Part shown: positions 27,134 through 35,148 of the stretch, in pieces
Layout: the number at the start of each line of letters is the position of its first letter
Numbering within the stretch: position 1 is the stretch's first letter
From: Methylococcus capsulatus str. Texas = ATCC 19069
GTDB taxonomy: Bacteria > Pseudomonadota > Gammaproteobacteria > Methylococcales > Methylococcaceae
NCBI RefSeq assembly: GCF_000424685.1
Contig: NZ_AUKJ01000016.1
Location: 248,001 to 312,000 of the forward strand
Reading direction: 5' to 3'
Length of the DNA: 64,000 nt
Program-made: the position numbers and the translations under genes
The notes under the pieces: model-generated
Databases searched by the model: none
What the model was told of the DNA's origin: nothing
What the model saw: only the letters and a program-made list of their open reading frames with translations

Positions 27134-28357
27134 CTATTGGGGCTCTTCCGGTTGACGCCGAGTTTCCGGTCCCGCGGCGTCGGCGGCAGCGTCCGCCGGA
27201 CGGGCGGCGAGGTGGCGGGTCAGCGCGGCCCGGGCCTCCTCCAAGTCGGCACGGGCGCGTCCGACCCAATCCTCGCCCCAGTAGAAATTGCAGCTCGTTT
27301 CCGCCCGCAGCAGCCGCCAGAGCGCGGTGTCCAGGTCGTGTCCGGGCGGCGGCGCGCCGGGTTTGTCGAGTTCGGCGTGCAAGGTGTCACTCAAGGCCCG
27401 GATTTCCGCCAGCCCGCGTCTCTGCGCATCCGACCCCGTCCACTGGGTGAAGTCACGGCCGTGGTGCCAGCCGGTGTTCCAGGCGCCGGTTTTGACCTCG
27501 ACCTCGCCAAAAACCCCATAGCGGTCCAGGTAGTCGTGGATGAATACCGGCTGGATGTCGCCGCCCTTGCGTGCGGTCGCCAGCAGCGGCTGGTAGAACG
27601 CGCCCCAGAAGTTGGCCTCCTGAGTGGTGTTGCGGAACCAGCCACCATTTTCGCCGTCGGTGCAGGTGGTTACCAGCGGCTCGAAATTGCACCACTTGGT
27701 GCGCTCCTTCAGCTCGTTCTCGAACCAGGTCGGTTCCATGCCCGCTTCCTGGGCGTCCGACAGCTCACGGTCGCGCACGATGACGATGATCTCCAGGCTG
27801 CCGTGGCGGGCGATGTGGGGGCGGTAGCGGATTTCCTGCCAGGCCATGGGCGTGACCGGCTCCACGTGTTCGCTGTCGACGATCACGTAGCGGTAGCCGA
27901 ATTTCCTCAGCAGAGGGATCAGTTCCATGGAGAAGCCCATTTCCGGCGGCCAGAAGCCGTTGAAACGCTGGCGCCAGAACACATGACCGGCGATGCCCTG
28001 CCAGCGCTTGAGGTGCTCGAGCCGGTCGCGTTCGGGGATCAGTGGTAGCACCGGGTGGTAGTAGCCGGTGCCGAGGATATCGATGATGGATTGGTTCTGC
28101 CAGTGCCACAGCAGCGAGCCGCAGTCGACGATCCCGTAGACCCGTTCCTGGAATCCCGGACTGGAGAGGGTTTCCAGCAGGGTGCCGGAGACTGACAGAT
28201 GGACCCGGCCGACGTCGGAATAGTCCCACAGCGAGCGGGCGATGCGGTCGTAGGCGAACAGGATTTCCTTGGCTTCCCAGCTTTGATGGTCGAGCAGGTG
28301 TTCGAGGTTGCCGGGAGGCTGATGCAGGTTGAGCACCAGGGCATGGTGGATGGTCAT
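27134..28357 (-). CDS. Glycoside hydrolase family 57 protein (second of pair)
   Basis: A 407-residue GH57-type protein. Conserved features are VLNLHQPPGN (motif 1), NGFWPPEMGFS with the predicted nucleophile Glu, and TCTDGENGGWF with the predicted catalytic Asp. The C-terminus ends in a low-complexity Ala/Pro/Arg tail. It lies 90 bases upstream of the other GH57 gene on the same strand, so both are probably transcribed together and act on the same alpha-glucan. No glgA, glgB or glgP gene is in the window, so the substrate is not fixed. Confidence 0.85.
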   Translation of the reverse strand: MTIHHALVLNLHQPPGNLEHLLDHQSWEAKEILFAYDRIARSLWDYSDVGRVHLSVSGTLLETLSSPGFQERVYGIVDCGSLLWHWQNQSIIDILGTGYYHPVLPLIPERDRLEHLKRWQGIAGHVFWRQRFNGFWPPEMGFSMELIPLLRKFGYRYVIVDSEHVEPVTPMAWQEIRYRPHIARHGSLEIIVIVRDRELSDAQEAGMEPTWFENELKERTKWCNFEPLVTTCTDGENGGWFRNTTQEANFWGAFYQPLLATARKGGDIQPVFIHDYLDRYGVFGEVEVKTGAWNTGWHHGRDFTQWTGSDAQRRGLAEIRALSDTLHAELDKPGAPPPGHDLDTALWRLLRAETSCNFYWGEDWVGRARADLEEARAALTRHLAARPADAAADAAGPETRRQPEEPQ

Positions 28358-28545
28358 CGTCGCTGGTCTCCAGAGGGTGTTTGGGTGGTAAGAGGGTAGC
28401 CTGGCAGAGGATTTGCTTCATGGTGCTTGATGCCTCCGGCGCCGGCGCGGGAGGCCGTGGGGCCCGGTTGCCGCAGGGCGGGACGCCACCCTGGAGCGCG
28501 CCGTGACCGTTGTCCTGAATCCTACAACCGATCCGACACTGTGTG

Positions 28546-29307
28546 ATGTACCGACGCATATCGACACGTGAAGCGCGCGAGCTGATCGCGACCAGGGAGC
28601 CGCTGCTGCTCGACATCCGCGACGCCAGCGCCTACCGCAGCGGCCACCTCCCGGGGGCGCTGCTGTTCTCCGATCTCGATCCGCTGGCGCTGCGCAGAGT
28701 CCTGCCGCGCGACAAACCATTGCTCGTATACTGCTATCACGGCATCGCCAGCCAGGATATCGCCCGGCTGTTTGCCGATCTCGGTTTCGGCGAAGTATAC
28801 AGCCTGGACGGTGGCTTCGAGGCCTGGCATGCCGACACGGCGCACGTGGGGATGACGGCCGCTCCACTGGCCGACTGGCTGCGCGAACACGGCTTCGAGC
28901 CGGGCGAGCCGAACCGTCAGGGCGGCGGGACATGGCCCCTCATTAAGGCCTGCCAACAGGGAAGGGCCGATATCGTCGAGGCGCTTGCCGCCGCCGGGGC
29001 CGATCTGACGGTGACCGACGCTTACGGCAACGACGCCCTGTGGGCGGCGTGCTACAGCGGGGATCTTACGACCGTTGCGGCGGTGCTCGACGCCGGCGTC
29101 GATCCGGACCGCCGTAATCCCTCGGGCGCGACCGCCCTCGTTTTCGCCGCCTCCTCCGGCAGGACCGAGGTCGTCTCGCTGTTGCTCGACCGCGGCGCCG
29201 ATCCCGGCATCCGGACGGATGACGACTTCACGGCCATGGATCTGGCGGCGAACCTCGAGATTCTGCACCTGCTACGGCGTGCGCAACGGCGTGAAAGCCA
29301 TGCCTGA
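28546..29307 (+). CDS. Rhodanese-ankyrin repeat fusion protein
   Basis: A 253-residue cytoplasmic fusion. Residues 1-95 form a GlpE-like rhodanese with active-site loop CYHGIAS (Cys63), LDGGFEAW at its end and catalytic-domain start LLLDIRDASAYRSGHLPGA. Residues about 125-250 contain three to four ankyrin repeats (PLIKACQQGRADIVEALAAAGADL, then further repeats with NGNDALWAAC-like openings). Rhodaneses move sulfane sulfur; the ankyrin part would recruit a partner. ATG at 28546 is preferred to the adjacent GTG at 28543. The stop overlaps the start of the Fe-S LRV gene. Such pairs occur in nitrogen-fixing bacteria, so a nitrogenase-maturation role is possible. Confidence 0.87.
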   Translation: MYRRISTREARELIATREPLLLDIRDASAYRSGHLPGALLFSDLDPLALRRVLPRDKPLLVYCYHGIASQDIARLFADLGFGEVYSLDGGFEAWHADTAHVGMTAAPLADWLREHGFEPGEPNRQGGGTWPLIKACQQGRADIVEALAAAGADLTVTDAYGNDALWAACYSGDLTTVAAVLDAGVDPDRRNPSGATALVFAASSGRTEVVSLLLDRGADPGIRTDDDFTAMDLAANLEILHLLRRAQRRESHA

Positions 29308-30067
29308 GCCGGTCACCGATGCTGCCACGACAGCCGGGACGGGGGCTGTTTCTGCTTTGGCGCCGGGTTGCGCCGGCTGCGAATTCCAGAACGACCTGTT
29401 GGCATCGAGCCGCTGCGATCCGGGGGATGCCTGCATCCAGGTTCAGAACAGCCGCCGGATCGACGGTTTTCTGAAGCGCAATCCGCATCTTGCCGAACGC
29501 TATCTCTTCGACTCCCGGTGGGAGCAGCGGGCCGTCGCCGCCCGTTATGCCAGCCAGAGCGCGCTCAAGCCACTCTTGTTCGACGACGACGAGGCGGTCC
29601 GGCGGACCGTCGCCTATCGGGTGCCGGTAGACTGGCTGGACGCCCTGATGCACGACGTCGACCGCGAGGTCCGGATCACGGTGGCCGATCGGCTGCCGGC
29701 GGAGCGGCTGGAGGCCATGGTCGTGGATCCGGATTACCTGGTGCGGGTCTACGTGGCGCGGCGGCTGCCGGTGGGGCGGCTGTTCCGCCTGATCGCCGAT
29801 CCGGACGAGCAGGTGCGCAAGGAAGTGGCGCGGCGGCTGCCGCCGCAGAGCCTTGCCCTGATGGCCTACGACGAAAACCTGCAAGTCCGCCAGATCGTCG
29901 CCGAGCGGATGGACCCGGCAGGCGCGACGCTGCTGCTGCGTGATCGCGAATGGCTGATCCGTTACCTCGCCGCCGCAAAGGCGCCGCCGGAATCCCTGCG
30001 GGGGCTACTCGACGATCCGGTGGAGGAGGTACGCGAGCTGGTCCGGGCACGGCTGGCCGGGGGGTGA
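29300..30067 (+). CDS. 4Fe-4S leucine-rich repeat variant (LRV) protein
   Basis: A 255-residue protein resembling the Azotobacter vinelandii LRV protein. The N-terminal domain has a four-cysteine set (C-x2-C-x11-C-x5-C around residues 24-45) expected to bind a [4Fe-4S] cluster. The rest is about eight 24-residue repeats of the form VR..VA.RLP...L..L..D.D..VR, the LRV right-handed helical superhelix. It overlaps the rhodanese-ankyrin gene by 8 bases and is translationally coupled to it. Azotobacter homologues map in a nif region; function is unresolved. Sulfur transfer from the rhodanese to this Fe-S protein is inference. Confidence 0.85.
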   Translation: MPEPVTDAATTAGTGAVSALAPGCAGCEFQNDLLASSRCDPGDACIQVQNSRRIDGFLKRNPHLAERYLFDSRWEQRAVAARYASQSALKPLLFDDDEAVRRTVAYRVPVDWLDALMHDVDREVRITVADRLPAERLEAMVVDPDYLVRVYVARRLPVGRLFRLIADPDEQVRKEVARRLPPQSLALMAYDENLQVRQIVAERMDPAGATLLLRDREWLIRYLAAAKAPPESLRGLLDDPVEEVRELVRARLAGG

Positions 30068-30071
30068 GCCT

Positions 30072-31187
30072 TCAGTGGAGCAGCGCGGCGCTCAACGGCG
30101 ATCCGCCCGACCGGCCGGGGTCCAGACCGGGAATGCCGACGTTCTGGATATGCATGGCGTTGTCGCCTTCCTCGTAGCGTGGCAGCTTGCCGTCCAGCCG
30201 CCAGAGCCGGAAGGCAAGGGCCGAACTCAATACCCGGATCGGATAGTCCCTCGGCAGGTTTTGCAGGTACGGCTGGATCGTGACGAAATCGCGGGCGCCG
30301 TACTGGCTCATGATCGAGTGGAGGCCGCCGTTCTTGGGACCGATGTTATAGGCCAGCAGGGCGAGGAACAGGTCGCCATGCATTTCGGTTTGGTAGTGCC
30401 GGAACGTGGCGGCCCCGACGTAGGCGTTGTGGCGCGGATTCGCCAGGTCCAGCCTGGCGGTGGCCAGCCGTTTCCGGGCGGCTTCCACGGCCGGTGCCGG
30501 CGCTGCGGTGATCTGGAACAGGCCGCGGCCGCCGTCCTTGCTGTCGCGGGGGAGAAACGAGGATTCCGTGGAAGCGACGCCGAGCAGGAGTTCCGTTTCG
30601 ATGTCGAAACTCGCTGCAGCCTCCTGGATCGCGGGCCAGAAGAGCTGGCTCCGCTCGATCAGCCGCTGCAGGTCGGCCAGGTTGGAGCGCCGGTAGGCGG
30701 CGAAGACCTGGTGGGAGAGGGTGATGCGTTCGGCTTCCTCTTTGCCGCCGACCAGGGTCCGCAGACTGCCGAGTTCCTGCCGGAATTGTTCGCGGGAAGC
30801 GTGGGTGCCGGCGCCGGCGGCGACGAGCACGGCCAGGATCGCCGGCAGGATTTCTGCTTTTCCCGCGAGCCAGGGGCGGAGGAGGAACCAGAGCCGGAGC
30901 GCCAGGGCATGCGCGAGGGCCAGGGCCAGCACCATCGCCGTGAAGGGCAGCAGATGCGCCCAGAAACCGGTGCCGGAAAACCAGTCCGCCGAATGGCCCA
31001 GCACGGCGATGATGGCCACCAGCGACGCGGCGGTCAATGCTCCCGCTTCGGTGCCGATCATGGCCGTGCGTTTCCAGGCCGGGATGCTGTTTTTTTTCTT
31101 CTTGCGGCGGCGCGGCTTGGATTGCCGTTTGGGCCGGGTCTTCCGGACGGGCGGGTCTGGCGGTTTCGGTGCGGCGTCGGGTTCCAT
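30072..31187 (-). CDS. Membrane-anchored lytic transglycosylase (SLT domain)
   Basis: A 371-residue protein. A Pro/Lys/Arg-rich cytoplasmic head (residues 1-45) precedes two or three hydrophobic helices (about 50-130) and a periplasmic SLT lysozyme-like domain. The catalytic Glu is in LLLGVASTESSFLPRDSKDGGRGLFQITA, and the ALLAYNIGPKNGG motif follows. It would cleave peptidoglycan to anhydromuropeptides. The polytopic N-terminus is unusual for Slt/Mlt enzymes, which are normally soluble or lipid-anchored. The start MEPDAAP at 31187 avoids an upstream extension overlapping the divergent mltB promoter. It is tail-to-tail with the LRV gene, 4 bases apart. Confidence 0.82.
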   Translation of the reverse strand: MEPDAAPKPPDPPVRKTRPKRQSKPRRRKKKKNSIPAWKRTAMIGTEAGALTAASLVAIIAVLGHSADWFSGTGFWAHLLPFTAMVLALALAHALALRLWFLLRPWLAGKAEILPAILAVLVAAGAGTHASREQFRQELGSLRTLVGGKEEAERITLSHQVFAAYRRSNLADLQRLIERSQLFWPAIQEAAASFDIETELLLGVASTESSFLPRDSKDGGRGLFQITAAPAPAVEAARKRLATARLDLANPRHNAYVGAATFRHYQTEMHGDLFLALLAYNIGPKNGGLHSIMSQYGARDFVTIQPYLQNLPRDYPIRVLSSALAFRLWRLDGKLPRYEEGDNAMHIQNVGIPGLDPGRSGGSPLSAALLH

Positions 31188-31349
31188 CGGCGAAGACTCT
31201 ATCGGGTCCAGGGCAAAAGGTCTGCACGGATTGACCGGGTGAAGGATACCGTCCGGACAGGCCGGTATGCCAGCCATCCGGCGGCCGATGGATTAGAATG
31301 CCTGGCCACGGCCCCCCGGCGGGGCGCAATCGCGGACTCCCCTCTGGCT

Positions 31350-32471
31350 ATGCGTCATCGATTTTCAGTATCCCCTGCAATATTCGTCGGACTCCTCCTC
31401 CTGTCGGGCTGCTCTTCCCATCCCCCGGCCCGGCCCGGTGCCATCGCGGACCGCGCGGCCGTGCCCGCGGTCGGGGAGGCGTCCCGGCCCACCGCAGCCG
31501 AATCAGACATGCCGCTCGAAGGGGGCTATTCAGCGCGAACGGTCACCGGGGATTATGCCGGCTACCCGGCGCTCGACCGCTTCATTGCCAGGATGGCGCA
31601 GCAGCACGGGTTTCCCCATGACTATCTGAAAGGCCTGTTTTCCCAGGCGCAGCGCAAAACCTGGACCATCAACTACATGCGCAAGGAATCCAAGCCGGGG
31701 CCGCCCAGTCCGGGCGGATGGTCCCGGTACCGGGCCCAGTTCCTGGACGGTCTGCACATCGCCCGGGGTGTCGATTTCTGGCGCCGGCATGCCGGCACCT
31801 TGCGCCAGGCCAGCGAGCGCTATGGTGTGCCGGCGGAGTACATTCTCGGCATCATGGGCGTGGAGACGGTCTATGGGGCCAACCTCGGCAGCCACCGGGT
31901 GCTGGATGCCTTGACGACTCTGGCGTTCGATTCGCCACGGCGGGCCGATTATTTCACCGAGGAGTTGGAGAAATTCCTCCTGATGGCGAGGCAGGAGCGG
32001 ATCGATCCTGCGCAGCCGAGGGGATCCTTCGCCGGTGCCATGGGTCTGGGGCAGTTCATGCCCAGCAGCTTTCTGAAGTGGGCGGTCGATTTCGACGGCG
32101 ACGGCCGGAAAGATCTCTGGCAGCCTGCGGACGCCATCGGCAGTGTGGCCAACTATTTCGCCGCGCACGGCTGGCGCAGCGGGGAGGGGGTCGTTATACC
32201 GGCGGTCCTGATGCGCGGCGGGCGCTGCGAGCTCGAAACGGGATACCACACCCGTTATTCGGTGGCTGAACTGGCCCGCAACGGCATCATGCCCCGTGGC
32301 GTCCTGGATGCGGACATGCCCGTCAGTCTGTTGCGGCTGCGTGCGGAGGCGGGCGATGAGTACTGGTTGGGCCTGCCGAATTTCTATGTGATCACCCGTT
32401 ACAACAACAGTACCTACTATGCCATGGCCGTGCACGAACTGGCGCAGGCCATCAGGGGGCGGTATCACTAG
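31350..32471 (+). CDS. mltB: Membrane-bound lytic murein transglycosylase B
   Basis: A 373-residue outer-membrane lipoprotein of the MltB family. The lipobox LLLSGC near residue 20 is followed by a Pro-rich linker. The catalytic domain carries YILGIMGVETVYGANLGSHRVLDAL with the catalytic Glu, FAGAMGLGQFMPSSF, and the terminal NFYVITRYNNSTYYAMAVHELA. It cleaves the beta-1,4 bond between MurNAc and GlcNAc. It is divergent from another transglycosylase gene across a 162-base spacer and converges with a small lipoprotein gene over 20 bases. Confidence 0.93.
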   Translation: MRHRFSVSPAIFVGLLLLSGCSSHPPARPGAIADRAAVPAVGEASRPTAAESDMPLEGGYSARTVTGDYAGYPALDRFIARMAQQHGFPHDYLKGLFSQAQRKTWTINYMRKESKPGPPSPGGWSRYRAQFLDGLHIARGVDFWRRHAGTLRQASERYGVPAEYILGIMGVETVYGANLGSHRVLDALTTLAFDSPRRADYFTEELEKFLLMARQERIDPAQPRGSFAGAMGLGQFMPSSFLKWAVDFDGDGRKDLWQPADAIGSVANYFAAHGWRSGEGVVIPAVLMRGGRCELETGYHTRYSVAELARNGIMPRGVLDADMPVSLLRLRAEAGDEYWLGLPNFYVITRYNNSTYYAMAVHELAQAIRGRYH

Positions 32472-32940
32472 CCGGTCCCTCCCCGGTACCGGATGTTCCG
32501 GCACCTCCCGAATTGACGCGGGGGGCGCCGAGTGTCGCAGGAGCGGGGTGCAGCAGGGCTTCCAGCTCACGGGTCATGGACTCGCATTCCGGTACCACGT
32601 CCGCGAGCTTCATCAGGGTGGAAAAGCTGGCATGGTGCTGTTCGGCTTCCGCGGCGATCACTTCATTGAGGGGGTCGCAGGTCCTGATCATGTCCGCTTC
32701 GGCCTCCTCCAGTTCGTCGGCGTCGACGTCGCCGTTCGCCAGGGCGGTTTGCTCCGAAGTGATCAGCTCGTCCAGTACCCGGTTGTGGTGGCGGAAGACG
32801 TGTTCGACGTAGGTGGCGAATTCCCGTTCGTTCATGGTGACGTCACCGCCTTCCGGTGTGCGGGTCCGGATGGACATACAGCCGGTGAGGACGCTCCCCG
32901 TAAGCAGCGCAATGCTGACGATAGCCGTAGGGTGCCGCAT
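32452..32940 (-). CDS. Small lipoprotein, unknown function
   Basis: A 162-residue protein with an N-terminal lipobox (LTGC, Cys at about 21). The body is mostly helical and acidic, with a His/Glu-rich middle (TYVEHVFRHHNRVLDELI and EAEQHHASF), followed by a Gly/Pro/Ala-rich C-terminal tail that looks disordered. Two further cysteines (near 86 and 118) could form a disulfide. I do not recognise a family. Its last 20 bases overlap the end of mltB on the other strand. It is the nearest gene, head-to-head, to the porin unit, with the 378-base gap between them. Confidence 0.65.
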   Translation of the reverse strand: MRHPTAIVSIALLTGSVLTGCMSIRTRTPEGGDVTMNEREFATYVEHVFRHHNRVLDELITSEQTALANGDVDADELEEAEADMIRTCDPLNEVIAAEAEQHHASFSTLMKLADVVPECESMTRELEALLHPAPATLGAPRVNSGGAGTSGTGEGPASDTAP

Positions 32941-33163
32941 AGATCGTGAATCGGTCGTCTGAAAATGCTTTATCCGGAGGATTCCGCAGGGTGCACCTTG
33001 AGGCGGTGCCGCTGCCCGGCGTGTCGGATGCGGCAGAATACGGTGTCACACTTTAGCGCAATGGCGGGCGTTGCGGTATGGGGACTGCGTTGGGAGGCAC
33101 TGGGACGATGGCGTTGGTGATAAATCGGTTTTTTGTTGCATCAGTGCAAATATGGAGCACGAT

Positions 33164-33180
33164 TGCATCACTGTGGTGCA
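33164..33180 (+). promoter_or_regulatory. NtrC-type enhancer box upstream of the porin gene
   Basis: TGCATCACTGTGGTGCA is a near-perfect match to the NtrC consensus TGCACCA-N3-TGGTGCA: 13 of 14 informative positions, with one T for C in the left arm. It is palindromic and lies 63 bases upstream of the -24 element of the sigma-54 promoter. Confidence 0.6.
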
Positions 33181-33243
33181 ATTATTAGCAAATCATGATG
33201 CTTTGACCTGCTCCAATTCGTTGTTCGATGGGTGTTTTCGAGA

Positions 33244-33259
33244 TGGCATGCCCTGTGCT
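33244..33259 (+). promoter_or_regulatory. Sigma-54 (-24/-12) promoter of the porin unit
   Basis: TGGCATGCCCTGTGCT matches TGGCAC-N5-TTGCW with the invariant GG and GC ten bases apart. It has the same TGGCAT -24 element as the glnK promoter in this window. A transcript starting near 33270 would have a leader of about 50 bases to the ATG at 33319. Confidence 0.6.
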
Positions 33260-33318
33260 TCGGTTCCAGGTGAGAGTAGCGATCCAAGATGACGCTGCAT
33301 AACCAACTGGAGACGATG

Positions 33319-34632
33319 ATGACTCAAACGGCCAAGCTGAGACCGCTGGTGTTCGGGATCCTGGCGACACTTTCCATGGGCGGGGAAGCGAAGGATTTCG
33401 CGGAAACGACGGGGTTGCTGGACTGGGCGACCGACGGCGCCAACGTGCAGCCTTTCGAGGAGTGGGGTGTGAAATGGGGAGGCTGGATCGATACGGGAGT
33501 GTCGACGAATTTCACCAACAGTAAATGGAACGGTCCGGTATCGTTCGGCGACCGCTCGGCCGAGTTGCAGATGAACCAGCTCTACCTCTATCTGGAACGG
33601 GCCGTGGCGACCTCGGGCGATGACTGGGACTTCGGCGGCCGTTTCGACTTCATGTACGGCACCGACGCAGGATTCACCCAAACCTATGGTGCGCCCCAGG
33701 GCAACTGGGATCTGCACCTCAACGCCAGCAACATCAAGTACTACCGGACCGCGCTGCCCCAGGCCTATGCTTCGGTCTACGCGCCCATCGGCAATGGCCT
33801 GACCCTCAAGCTCGGCCACTTCTACACCATCATCGGCTATGAAGTCGTCACGGCGCCCGACAACTTCTTCTATTCGCATGCCTATACCATGCAGTATGGG
33901 GAGCCCTTCACCCATACCGGCCTCCTGGGCAGCTATCCGATCGACTCCAACTGGACTCTGACCGGCGGTGTCGTGACCGGCAGCGTGACCGGTGGCTGGG
34001 ACGGCGGCTTCAACCAGGGGCTGGGAGCCTGGTCCGGCATTGGCGGCATCGGCTGGGTCAGCGACGACCAAGGCACCAAAGTCAACATTTCCGGCACCAC
34101 CGGTCCCACCTCCGAGACCAACTCCAACCAGTGGAGTATCTACAGCCTGGTGATCCAGCACGACATCACCGAAGACCTGCACTACGTCTTCCAGCATGAC
34201 CATGGTTTTGCCAACGGTGCGTCGATGGGCGCCAATGGCAAGCCGCAGGATGCAACCTGGTATGGCATCAACAACTATCTTTTCTACGACATTCAGGACG
34301 ATCTCTCGATCGGTCTCAGAGGCGAATGGTTCAGGGACGACGATGCCTTGGTGAATTTCGGTTCGAGTGGCGCAAACTTTGGTCGGGTCTATTCCATCGG
34401 CCGTCAGGTCGGCGGGGTTGGACTGGGCTCCGGGCTGCCCGCCTCGAGCTACTATGAATTTACCTTGGGGTTGAACTGGAAGCCTTCGCAGTGGCTGATC
34501 GTCCGCCCCAACCTGCGCTACGATTGGGCGGACAACGCGAAGCCATTCAACAACGGCGGCGCATCGGTGGGCTATGCCGGAGACAGGCGAGACCAGATTC
34601 TGTTTTCCACGGACGTAGTCATCAGCTTCTGA
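33319..34632 (+). CDS. Outer-membrane beta-barrel porin (BBP2/OmpL-like)
   Basis: A 437-residue protein with a signal peptide (about 20 residues, LVFGILATLSMGGEA). The mature part is made of alternating amphipathic strands rich in Tyr/Trp/Gly and ends in the aromatic terminus VVISF expected for BAM insertion. Phrases such as GGRFDFMYGTDAGF and ASVYAPIGNGLTLKLGHFYTIIGYEV are typical of the putative beta-barrel porin-2 family. ATG at 33319 is chosen because GGAG lies six bases upstream; ATGs at 33289 and 33316 are in frame. The NtrC/sigma-54 signals suggest nitrogen-regulated solute uptake, analogous to the amide/urea porin FmdC of methylotrophs (inference). Confidence 0.82.
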   Translation: MTQTAKLRPLVFGILATLSMGGEAKDFAETTGLLDWATDGANVQPFEEWGVKWGGWIDTGVSTNFTNSKWNGPVSFGDRSAELQMNQLYLYLERAVATSGDDWDFGGRFDFMYGTDAGFTQTYGAPQGNWDLHLNASNIKYYRTALPQAYASVYAPIGNGLTLKLGHFYTIIGYEVVTAPDNFFYSHAYTMQYGEPFTHTGLLGSYPIDSNWTLTGGVVTGSVTGGWDGGFNQGLGAWSGIGGIGWVSDDQGTKVNISGTTGPTSETNSNQWSIYSLVIQHDITEDLHYVFQHDHGFANGASMGANGKPQDATWYGINNYLFYDIQDDLSIGLRGEWFRDDDALVNFGSSGANFGRVYSIGRQVGGVGLGSGLPASSYYEFTLGLNWKPSQWLIVRPNLRYDWADNAKPFNNGGASVGYAGDRRDQILFSTDVVISF

Positions 34633-34672
34633 TCCGGTCCGGCCCGCGTTGATTCCCTAAGGAGACGTTGCA

Positions 34673-35062
34673 ATGAAAAACGACATGAACATTTTCGGTC
34701 TGACCCTCTCCGTGTTCGTTGCGGCTGCATCGCCATCGCTGGTTCTCGCGGACGAGCAGGGCGAGGAGGCCATCGAAGACCTGGAGAAAGCGGCGCAGGA
34801 CAGTGCGAAGGGCGCGACTTCGAAAGCGGCGAAAGAGCTCGAAGACGCCGAGAAACATCTGATCAAGGAAAACAAGACACGTCCTTACGCCGAACCCCTG
34901 AAGCAGATAAGCGGCGACGCTCCGAAAGCAGAAGCCGACCGCAAGGCTTTCCGGGAGCTGAAGAAAGCCGAGAAGGATGCGAAAAAGAAGGTCGCAGGCG
35001 ATGCCGCCGACGAAGCCAAGAAAGCCCTGTCGGACGTCAAGGAAAAGGAAAAGGCTCCGTGA
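34673..35062 (+). CDS. Small Lys/Ala/Glu-rich exported protein
   Basis: A 129-residue protein of unknown function. A signal peptide ends near VLADEQ (about residue 26). The mature part is highly charged, dominated by Lys, Ala, Glu and Asp, and predicted almost entirely helical or coiled coil (AIEDLEKAAQDSAKGATSKA, then KAFRELKKAEKDAKKKVAGD). AAGGAG lies upstream of the start at good spacing. It begins 40 bases after the porin stop and is probably in the same nitrogen-regulated transcript. It could be a periplasmic spacer or porin-associated protein; this is inference. Confidence 0.72.
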   Translation: MKNDMNIFGLTLSVFVAAASPSLVLADEQGEEAIEDLEKAAQDSAKGATSKAAKELEDAEKHLIKENKTRPYAEPLKQISGDAPKAEADRKAFRELKKAEKDAKKKVAGDAADEAKKALSDVKEKEKAP

Positions 35063-35148
35063 TTCACCCCTTCGGATTACGCCGGGTCAAACGCACGAGG
35101 CGTCGGAGTTCGTGAAGCTCTTGGAGCAGCTCCTTCGTCTTCACTCCT

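Larger units (their letters stand above)
32941..33318. other. Control region between lipoprotein and porin genes
   Basis: No gene is seen here. The right half is AT-richer than the surroundings and contains the NtrC-like box and sigma-54 promoter listed separately, consistent with a long regulatory region for the porin gene. Confidence 0.6.
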
